DNA of 64,000 nt from Patiria pectinifera (Eukaryota > Echinodermata > Asteroidea > Valvatida > Asterinidae). The notes under the pieces are model-generated. The model had not been told where the DNA came from. It ran no database searches and was given only the letters and a program-made list of their open reading frames with translations. Below are positions 12,114 through 23,000 of this stretch, piece by piece. The position numbers and the translations under genes are program-made. The stretch covers positions 13,092,465-13,156,464 of the forward strand of contig CM057149.1 in the NCBI GenBank assembly GCA_029964075.1, in the 5' to 3' direction. Positions within the stretch are counted from its first letter, which is position 1, and every line of letters starts with the position of its first letter.

Positions 12114-12252
12114 AATCAGAAAGTGCTGCCTTTTTTCAGATGTCTATTTTTCATGAAATTTCCAGATTCATTTGCACACGTTTGCATATCAAAATTTCAA
12201 CATGAAATTTCACAAAAATCAGACATCTGAAAAAGGCAGCACTTTCTGATTT
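12114..12252. mobile_element. 139-bp inverted-repeat element (MITE)
   Basis: AATCAGAAAGTGCTGCC (12114-12130), continuing through TTTTTTCAGATGTCT, is matched by AGACATCTGA and CAGCACTTTCTGATT at 12221-12252. The core is short and non-coding. It abuts the truncated foldback, so it was probably inserted into it. Confidence 0.8.
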
Positions 12253-13890
12253 GCCTATAAAGAGGGTGAGTATGCTTCTAGCTAAAGCAAAAAAAAAAAC
12301 AACTACAAACTAAGCCTAAATGTGAAAATCTAAATTTGACAAAGTTTGACACGTTTTTGTACATGTGGAAGTGTAGCCTATGTTTACGGAGGTAGTCCAG
12401 TAAATTGGTACATTTATGGGGCTAGGTCTGGAGAGATTTGGCAGTGGACATCACTTTTTTTCAATAAATTTTGAAACGTCAAAAAGTTGCATCCTTTTTT
12501 ATGGTAGGCCTATATTTTCTCGATGACTGCCGTTGTTGATTTATCATGTCGATTACACTGGTATGCAGATGTAATGAACATGCGTCACACCCTTAATGTG
12601 GACGCTGCTGTAGTGTTAAACTTGGACTCTATGAAATACGGATTCATCGGTTAAATGTGCTGATGTGTAATGTTCATTTTCTGTTTGATTTGGTCAAAAT
12701 AGATCCGTGTGCCATCATCAACATCATGTTTTGGGGGACATCATGAGAACAAATATTACAGGTAAGACTTGTTTTCACAGCTAAACCTAGTCCGAACTAG
12801 GACTCTACGAATCGCCTTTTTTAACATTTGGAGATGGTCGGGCGATAGTAGGGTCCTAGGATCTTAGAGTACATGGCAATATCAATTTTATTTTTTTTTT
12901 CATTTTTATCAAAATATGCAAGATTTCACCCCCAAAACAGTCCTCAAACTGCCTGATGCGCCCCTGTAGGCTTCAGTGGGAATTGAAAATACAAATGGTG
13001 GTGGTTAGGCTCACATACCTTTGGGAAGAAAAGAGAAATTTCACCTTCAATTCGGGAAACATCCTTGTCACTCACGCTGCCATTTTGAATCCAGGAAAAA
13101 ATTGACTGGCATCAGACAGACCAATCACAGGGCACTTTGATTGGTCACCTGAATTGGTGACCAATCAAAGTGCCATGTGATAGGTCAGGTGACCAATCAA
13201 ATAAATTGAAAATGTTTCTGAACTGTTTTTATTTTACTGAAAGAACGCACACCTTTTCTGTGATACCATGGACAGAACTTTAAAACGGTGGTTGTGTTTA
13301 CAATTCCATAAATTGAAAAGTACATTTACATGTATTAATGATTCTTGTACTAAGAGGAAGCTTGAATGCATTGGGCTTACGTATCCTATATTTTAAAAGT
13401 GCTGCATGCAGAACTTCACTAAAACAATAGTCCCGACATTTCGTTTTGTTTTTACTCGCCCTGTATAACCGACCAGGGGCTTTACCCAGCTAAAATTATT
13501 GGACCAATAAAAAGGTGTCAACAAAAAGTTACCGTCGACAAAAAAAGTTGGTTCTGGCAATGAAATAACAAAACAACTTTACGATCATAAAAAGTATCAC
13601 AGTCATTTTCATACCTGCACAAAGTAGTCATGGTAGTTGTATCTTTTTGAAAAAGCTATTTAAATATTCGTTTGAGGACTGAATATTTGGTATATTGGGA
13701 CAGCCCCAGTGAATGGTCACTCTGAATCAGTTGAATAGAATGCTGTGTACTCTGAAATCAGCTTTGCTAAATTTACCTCCTCTCGTTCTAAAGTAATTGT
13801 GACTTGAAAAATAACAAAAAGTATGCTGGTATGTGTACACCAACTAAATATAAATTCAGAACATTTTCCTGCATTGACCATGTTGACTAG
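12253..13890. other. Upstream flank or first intron of CPT2
   Basis: No exon could be supported here. A CAG/gtaaga donor-like site lies at about 12761, but the open frame before it (MRTNIT) is not presequence-like and its phase does not fit the first resolved CPT2 exon. A CCAAT-rich hairpin lies at 13128-13200. Confidence 0.35.
13128..13200. repeat. CCAAT-containing inverted repeat
   Basis: GGCACTTTGATTGGTCACC is followed closely by GGTGACCAATCAAAGTGCC, and a third partial copy, GGTGACCAATCAAA, ends at 13200. Several CCAAT/ATTGG boxes are created, but whether they act in transcription cannot be read from the sequence. Confidence 0.6.
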
Positions 13891-14090
13891 CTCATCTTCC
13901 GATGCCGATTTCCTGCACGAGTCCATCATTCCCACAATGCACTTCCAGAAGAGTTTACCCCGGTTGCCCATCCCCAAGCTGCGTGACACATGCCGTCGCT
14001 ACCTGGCCTCTCAGAAACCCCTGCTGACGGGGGACCAATATGCCCGCACCGCCGCCATCGTGGATTCCTTCCAGAAGAATGAAGGTCTTG
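13891..14090 (+). CDS. CPT2: CPT2 exon (first resolved)
   Basis: Encodes [19 protein letters not shown] and [20 protein letters not shown], ending SFQKNEGL plus one base. The donor is gtgggt at 14091. The acceptor is taken as AG at 13889-13890; an alternative AG at 13858-13859 keeps the frame and would add ten residues. Confidence 0.85.
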
Positions 14091-17000
14091 GTGGGTACAG
14101 CGCAGGGATTAACCCTAAAAGGGCCGTGTTATTTTGACCATTTCACAGCCGGGGTGGGGGGAGGGGAGGTGATCCACCCCTCCCCCTCAGATCTCGGCCA
14201 TCGAGTGATGAACAATTATGAAACTCGGGACATGCGTAGAACAACTTAATATGAACATACCCAAAAAATTGTATGACTATAGGTCAAAGGGTTTTGGAAT
14301 TATGGCTAATTAATTATTCATATGCACCAACGGTAATTCTGCTTTGTAGACACTACATGTACGTGTATGGGGAAATTAAGTTTTCACAGCACTTAGCGCA
14401 GAAAAATTTTCGCCACGTGGCAACCCATGGTCTGAGTTTTATGTTTTTTTGTGTAAAAAATGTGCTAGACTCAGGCTAAAAAGTCAGGCAGCTCGGGTCA
14501 CAACTTTTTTTTTTAAGGGGTATCGGGGAAAAACTTGAGGGGGCTATTAAAAGGAACTTCAGACTAATTTCTTGATTCTGCAAAGCACAAAATACCCTTG
14601 CCAATTGTAGTGGAAATTCTGCACTAATGCTTAGCATATTTCAAGGATTAGCGAGGAATTTTGGCTTGTACATGTATAGATGCTGTAACCAAGGATTCTG
14701 TGCTTACCGGGTTAGCACAGAATTTCTGTGCTAAGTGTGCAAGCACAGATTTCATGAAATAGTGCATAACTTACACCATGCATAGGGTTTACCTATCAGC
14801 ATGATCAGTGCGCAGCCGCACAATAAACCTATGATAAATTTCACAGAACTTGACATAGCCGCACAAAGTTTTTAATAATTTAGAGATTTTGGACAAGGAT
14901 AGGGGCCTACTAACAAAAGTAACAGCTTTTATGACAGTCATTTGTGTACAAGCCATATTTCTAGATCTATATTAAATTACAAGAGCGCTGACTCGATGTA
15001 CAAAGTGATGCCTGCTAAGAGCATATTCTATTTTGGCGCGTTATTGAAGCCGATATGTCCAAAACTGAAACACAGGATCAGTAAATGAGCATTTCATTTT
15101 GCTCTGTGCACACAACACAAATGTGTGCCCCTATATCCGCTGCAGATGGTTTTGCCATGATGTCTTTTTACTGTCATGAAGCGCTAATAAGACAGTTGCT
15201 TAGGTATGTTGTACTTGCGCATTGCATTTAGAGTACACTTGCAAACTTCACTGCATCTAATATCATTATGTTAGACAAACACGCACACAGATTCAAAATG
15301 TCTGCGCCCAGGACGGCTTCAAAGTATCTCAGCGTGTAAGAATGAGGAGTTAGCGCTCTAGTAATTTAATATAGCTCTATAATACGGGCCAAAGCGTCTG
15401 TGCACCCTCTTGAGGGCAGTGTTGGATTCTCAACAGAAGACCGCGGTCGGGGAAAACTGAACTCTGTGTACTTGTATGTTCTTAAAGCTATAGTCCATCA
15501 TTCTCCAGCCATCCTCAAAAGTAACTGACGTATTATTGTTGAAAAACATGCTTGGTTGAAAGATAGTAAGGGGGCTAAACCCCCTGTGAAATTACATGTA
15601 TTCTTTCTGGCAAGCTATCATTTTGAAGTAATCAACGAAAAAAGGCCTTTCCAACTGTGCGTCTTAAGACGCAACGTAGGAAAATTTAAATTAGTAGTTC
15701 GTTTTGTTATTTGGCGCAGCGTGCGCAAGCATTGGCACGACGCACAGGCTGGCGCAGTTGCTATAATACGTCGGATCAGTGCGCGACATCGCATATAGCT
15801 GCAATTCAAAACAATTCAAAACATGATTCAGCAACTTTTATTTTATAATTGAGATCCTAGAATGCTGTTTTTCTCGGAATATACCATGTATACAGCTGAA
15901 GCTGAGCTGAAACTTCATCAGGTTAGTTGTTCAGTATTCTTCATTAGATTTTGAGCACTTTTGTTGCTTGAAACGAACTAAATGCACAAATTACAAATGA
16001 TGGACTATATCTTTAATGTGAACTCTCCAACTTCCCAGCATGGTAACAACTAGTGCAAAGTGTTCCATCTTGCACGTACATTTTCCTGAGGACTCCAACA
16101 GTTCCTTCCTAGGGACTCGCAACCAATTTCAATTTGCATCAGTTGAGTCATGTGGTTTCTGTAGTGAGATTTAGATGTTTGCTTGACTTCTTTTCAGATT
16201 TGGATGTGATTCTAAGAAAACAGGATAAAGAGAACAAGCACACCAACTACATCTCAGGTAAAATTAACACAAAGAATTACGCTCAAATGTTTCATTGGTC
16301 CCTTTGCATGCTTGGGTTGAAAAAGATAGGATGAAAAAGTATCTGCAGCTACTTAAACTAGGTTGGTGTACACTATACATGCTTTTTGGGTGTGGCACCT
16401 TGAAAAATAGAGTTTCAAATTGAATTGATAATTTTTAGCATTACATTAGTTATGAGCTTTCCAATGAGACATCGCACACACAAAATTGGCTAATGACAGG
16501 TAATGAATTAATTAATTGCAATTTTTGAATTAAGAGCAGGACACTCCTACATTCGTTCTGAATAGTACCGTATGTGCAATTTTAGTTCTTATTTATTGTA
16601 TGCAGGGCCCCAATGGAAACCAGTTCTAAACTGTTTGGGCATACCCTGGGTAAAGAAATGTTAAAAATAAATAAACAAATAAAGTGGAGTGCGCCATTTA
16701 ACCAATTTTTTAAACTGTGTAAAGACCTGCAAAAACAAACAAGCACATTTTTTTTTTAGAGGACATTATATTCCTTTAAATTTTGTTTGGAAAAGAAAAT
16801 AGAAATTTAGAAAAAGGACGTATACCAGTGTTAAATTTGCCATCACCCAGATGAATCAAAGGCAGTCTTTGGAATCTTGGCATTCAGAAAAGAGACGTTC
16901 TGAGCATACCTCATACCTGCTACATTCTTGCCAATGCCCATGCCTGAGGTATACTCAGAATTTCACGGGTCTGGGTGCAGAGATTTTTCAAGATGGGATT

Positions 17001-20000
17001 TATTTCATCCTGTTGATAGCGCCCTCTATTGACTTGATGCTTGGTGCATATATTGGGTGAGTATAACCTGTGCGGATCCACTCTTGGACCAACACTAAGC
17101 ATACTCTTTGGCACAATTGGAGAATACTTCGGCACTCGTTCTATCCACCTTGTAGCTGGCTACAGAGTCACGGTTGATTGCCCTCAATAAACCTCAGTGC
17201 GACTTGTACAAAATGTATGTCTGAGTGACAGGGTATTCTGCAAGTACTTTTACTCTTTTTAGTAAAGCAACTCACACAGACATTTTATTGACTGGCTCCA
17301 AATTTAGAGATCACCAGCGGGTCACACTTTGTGTGTGAGTGAATGATACCCAACTTCTGTGTGAACTTTAAATTGTCCATGTATGTCTCTTACAGGGGCC
17401 TGGTTTGATATGTACCTGAAGGACAGGCAGTCTATAGTGCTGAACTATAACCCGTTCATCACTTACAACAATGACCCCAGGCCAGAGAATATGGACCAGG
17501 TAAGAACAGCTATAATGATCATATTGACTGGAAAGGAGTGCACTAGGCCAATCATTGACTGTGACTGTTAGGCCTATGGGCTCTGTGCGCCAACAAAAGA
17601 GGGCGCTTTTTCATCACTTTTGAAAGCCCCGTGGACGGGACACAAATGCGTGTGCGTACTGGTTCTAATGCGTGTAGTGTGAAGCGCACACGACTTAGTT
17701 TGTTCTGAATGTTCACAAATCCTTTCTTAGCGTGACCGTCGGGCGTTGTCGGGTATGTTTGCGGATGTCACTCCAAGTGGCCTTCCCCTAATTCTCCCTT
17801 TCTTGCCGTTGAGGGGGTACTTTGTGCAAGGAGCCCATAGTACTTCAAGTCTCAGATCAGGTGACAAGCTATGGACTGAACGGTGACAAAGGCAGTAGTC
17901 ATTGGACATGTGATTTGACTTGTGATTCAACCGTGATTAACTTGTGATTGACTTGTGGCTGACTTGTGGCTGACTTGTGATTGACTTGTGATTGACTTGT
18001 GATTGACTTGTGATTGACTTGTGATTGACTTACGATTGACTTCTGGTTAACTTGTGATTGACTTTTGATTGACTTGTGATTGACTTGTGATTTGACTTGT
18101 GGTTGACTTGTGAATTCACGTGCAATTTTAAGACTTGTTCTGTGATAACCTAATGATAGAAGTTTGAGTTGCGATTGACTTGTGGCTGACCTGCGATTGA
18201 TTGAATTCGGCTTTTGATCGACTTGTTGTTTGACTTGTGATTGAACTGTGAATAACGTCAGATTAACTTCTGATTAACTTTTGTGATTGACTTTTGATTT
18301 ACTTGTGACTATGTGTGATTTGTAAGATTTGAGGCTTTGCATGGTGGAGATACTAAATAAAGGGGAAGTGCCCATCATGTGTGTGTGACTAATTATTCAA
18401 AAAAATGAAAATGAAAAGACCAAGAACCAGAGGTATAAACTCAGAACCATTCTCTTAGTTGAGAAATTATTCCCACCTGGTGTTTCCGCAAACCTTTCAT
18501 TATTTGTGTGTGATTTACCGGTGGTTGACTTATTGTATACTTTAGATGGACTTGTGATTGACTTGTGATGGACTTCTTATCTCCTTGTGATTGAATTGTG
18601 ACTTGACTTATGAAAGACTCTGCACTTTTTTGTTCTTTGCTATTCCATTCCTCAGTTAATACGAGCAACAAACATGGTAGTCTCTGCTACCAGGCTCATG
18701 AAGACACTGAGAGCTGGTGTACTGGAGCCTGAACTCTTTCATCTGAATCCTAAGAAGACAGAAACAGATAGCTTCAAGAAGATGGCGAGGTGAACTAAGT
18801 TGTTTTTGTTTTCGGGGTTTTGCTAGGTTTCACGGAGTGATTATGCAGAAAATATTGCTTCGCGTACTATATGTACTAATTAGAAATCAGCTAAATATAT
18901 TATTATGGTCATAAGCTGTAGAGAGCAAGCAAGTCTCGCCAGTCCACGTTCATGTTTTATGTCAATGTCTTGGTACCAAACACTGACGAGTGTAGTCACA
19001 AACTTCTTCGAATTTATTACCCAATTGTTAGCTGCGTGTTCAATTTCGAACGTTTTATGTCAATGTTTGGTACCAAACACCAATGAGTGTAGTCACTGAC
19101 TCCTTTGAATTTGAAGGCGACATTTTAACTTTTGTAACTGTCATCAATTTGCAATAATTTCAACATGTTGTAAAAACTGAAATGAATTCTCTTCTTTCAA
19201 AGTATACATTTCTTGCCCTTGATCGGATGGGCCTAGTCAGAACACACAATAAATGCCAAAAAAAGAGACATTTACACACATTTTAGATCATACTTTATGC
19301 GCATGATACATGGTGCCCAGATGTGCTCTATTTTCGTAAAATCTAGCAGGGTTTTTTTAAGGTCAACTTGCAACATGCACTATTGATCCCACAGCATCTT
19401 GGTTGGTAACTGGCTAGGCTGGTCTTGGTAGGTGCTGGGTTGGGCGAGGTTGGTCTTGGTCAGGGTGGGTTGGGCGAGGTTGGTCTTGGTAGGGGTGGGT
19501 TGGGCTAGGCTGGTCTTGGTAGGGGTGGGTTGGGCTAGGCTGGTCACGGTAGGGACAGGTTGGGCGAGGTTGGTCTTGGTCAGGGTGGGTGCTGGGTTGG
19601 GCGAGGCTGGTCTTGGTAGGTGCTGGGTTGGGCGAGGTTGGTCTTGGTCAGGGTGGGTTGGGCTAGGCTGGTCTTGGTAGGTGCTGGGTTGGGCGAGGCT
19701 GGTCTTGGTAGGTGCTGGGTTGGGCGAGGTTGGTCTTGGTCAGGGTGGGTTGGGCTAGGCTGGTCTTGGTAGGTGCTGGGTTGGGCGAGGCTGGTCTTGG
19801 TCAGGGTGGGTTGGGCTAGGCTGGTCTTGGTAGGTGCTGGGTTGGGCGAGGCTGGTCTTGGTGAGGGTGGGTTGGGCGAGGTTGGTCTTGGTCAGGGTGG
19901 GTTGAGCTAGGCTGGTTTTGGTAGGTGCTGGGTTGGGCGAGGCTGGTCTTGGTAGGTGCTGGGTTGGGCTAGGTTGGTCTTGGAAGGTGCTGGGTTGGGC

Positions 20001-23000
20001 GAGGTTGGTCTTGGTCAGGGTGGGTTGGGCTAGGCTGGTCTTGGTAGGGGTGGGTTGGGCTAGGCTGGTCTTGGTAGGGGTGGGTTGGGCGAGGTTGGTC
20101 TTGGTAGGGGTGGGTTGGGCGAGGCTGGTCTTGGTAGGGGTGGGTTGGGCTAGGCTGGTCACGGTAGGGACAGGTTGGGCTTAGTTGGTTAAGTAGGGTT
20201 TTAAATACCACTCCTCATCTTTTCCTTTCCGTCATTTTTTTCCCCACTCTTCGATTTGATTCAGGAGGATGCCAGAATCCATCGCCTCCTACTACGCTAT
20301 CCTCAACAAGGCCTTCCCTCTAGACATGAGCCAGTACTTCAGACTGTTCAACTCCTCCCGGGTCCCGCTGCACGGGCGGGACGACTTTGCGACCGATCCG
20401 ACGGCCAAGCACGTGCTCGTGGTCCGTAACGGCAACTTCTACACATTTGACGTCTTGGATAAGGACGGTGAGTGCTGCCTCAGATCTCAGTTTGGAAGAG
20501 CAGATTAAAATGAGAGCTAGGAGGTTCTTTGTGTGCAATGCGTTCTCATTTTACATGATTGCCACGACATGCAGTTTTGATGACTTTGCATTGGTAATTA
20601 TCTGTTGTACAGCATTTTTTTCCAGATCAGAGAGAAATTGTGACAGAAACAAGCTCAAAATGAGATAAACCCACACTTCACGCAATATAATAATACAATT
20701 AACTTTTCTGTACTAATAATATGTTTTTTATTTTATCGCAAATTTCTTTTGTGAGGTGGTATTTACAGTGAAAAATGCCTAAGGTGGCTGCTAAAATTTA
20801 AGAAGCGGGGTCTCGCATTTGAATGGTCAGGAGAAACACTGTAACACTGCACCATTCACTATCCCACAGTCATGGGAAAAAGACCTAGAATTCAAAGCTA
20901 TCTGCTCCGTTCACAAGTAACCCCTCACCGGCAAAGAGAGTACAGTTGGGGGTGACCGACCGACGCCATCTTGCCTGACTGAATTTCATTTGCTGCGAAG
21001 CGCGGCCACTGCGTGTGCATAGTACAAATCCCCTGGTGTACGTGCGTCACACACAAGGAACAGTGCGCGTCAACCAGCTAAATGTCCCGCCCATGGGACG
21101 TCGTTGCTAGGCAAAAGGGCGCCCTCTTTTGTCGGCGCACAGAGCCCATAATGGAAAGTCATAGAACAGTGATGGGATTTGTTATTTTACAAGGTGTTAT
21201 TGCAAGTTCCATGCACCATTTCTATGCTCTGTGGTCTTTTATCAAACTGGAAGGCTGAAGGGGAGTAGCATCTCTTGTCTCAGTGTGCCGACTGGCCAGT
21301 GCACACTGGCATTCTCCGAACAAAATTAGAAGCAATTTATGAGGTGGCGTCACGCTCACGTGCATGCTGTACGCATTCTTAAAGATGCGCTTGAAGTGTG
21401 TGCGAAGGAGCCCGAAGTGCGTGCATACTACCCGAGCGCGACTCGCTCGCGAGACAGGTGCTCGCACTCCTAAAATGCCCAAAACTGGCTAGGGATTGGT
21501 CATGGAAAGCCCTCATTTTGGAAAAATCCTGGAATTACATTTTAAGATTTTTGTGTGAATCCTGATTCTTAGATTGAGTCCATTACAACTTAACCAAAGG
21601 AAATTTGTCACAGTTTATTTGCTACTGCATTGCTTATGTGTATTTAATTAGTACTAATTAATACTAATCGGTAGAGATGCTAATCAGTACATGTACTAAG
21701 TAATACTAATTAATGTGTGTGATCTACAAGACCCAAAGGAATTCCCCAGTACTGCAGTAGGAGATAATAAAAAGTTAAATTGAATTGAATGTAGAGCTTC
21801 TGAGTTGACTTGCAACTGGATAACTCGGTTGTCAACAACTGGACAACTCGGTTGTCAACAACTGGATAACTCGGTTGTCAACAACTGGATAACTCGGTTG
21901 TCAACAACTGGATAAATAAACTCGGTTGTCAACAACTGGACAACTCGGTTGTCAACAACTGGATAACTCGGTTGTCAACAACTGGACAACTCGGTTGTCA
22001 ACAACTGGATAACTCGGTTGTCAACAACTGGACAACTCGGTTGTCAACAACTGGATAACTCGGTTGTCAACAACTGGATAACTCGGTTGTCAACAACTGG
22101 ACAACTTGGTTGTCAACAACTGGATAACTTGGTTGTCAACAACTGGACAACTCGGTTGTCAACAACTGGACAACTCGGTTGTCAACAACTGGATAACTCG
22201 GTTGTCATCAACTGGACAACTCGGTTGTCAACAACTGGATAACTCGGTTGTCAACAACTGGACAACTCGGTTGTCAACAACTGGATAACTCGGTTGTCAA
22301 CAACTGGACAACTCGGTTGTCAACAACTGGATAACTCGGTTGTCAACAACTGGACAACTCGGTTGTCAACAACTGGATAACTCGGTTGTCAACAACTGGA
22401 CAACTCGGTTGTCAACAACTGGATAACTCGGTTGTCAACAACTGGACAACTCGGTTGTCAACAACTGGACAACTCGGTTGTCAACAACTGGACAACTCGG
22501 TTGTCAACAACTGGACAACTCGGTTGTCAACAACTGAACAACTCGGTTGTCAACAACTGGACAACTCGTTTGTCAACAGCTGGACAACTCGGTTGTCAAC
22601 AACTGGACAACACGGTTGTCAACAACTGGATAACTCGGTTGTCAACAACTGGACAACTCGGTTGTCAACAGCTGGACAACTCGGTTGTTAACAACTGGAT
22701 AACTCGGTTGTCAACAACTGGACAATTCGGTTATCAACAACTGGACAACTCGGTTGTCAACAACTGGACAACTCGGTTGTCAACAACTGGATAACTCGGT
22801 TGTCAACAACTGGACAACTCGGTTGTCAACAACTGGATAACTCGGTTGTCAACAACTGGACAACTCGGTTGTCAACAACTGGATAACTCGGTTGTCAACG
22901 ACTGGATAACTCGGTTGTCAATAGCTGGACAATTCGGTTGTCAACAACTGGACAATTCGGTTGTCAACAACTGGACAACTCGGTTGTCAACAACTGGACA

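Noticed and set aside
12742-12760. ATG ... CAG/gtaaga at 12,742-12,763 as the first CPT2 exon
   Set aside because: It encodes only MRTNIT and ends in phase 1, whereas the first resolved CPT2 exon needs two bases before it.
13262-13330. MDRTLKRWLCLQFHKLK at about 13,268 as the CPT2 presequence
   Set aside because: It is basic and attractive, but the only nearby donor (gtacat) leaves phase 1 and is weak. No support for a join to 13891.
19432-20211. Open frames on both strands reading [10 protein letters not shown] or [10 protein letters not shown]
   Set aside because: By-products of the 30-bp minisatellite (a multiple of three), intronic, without a conserved start.
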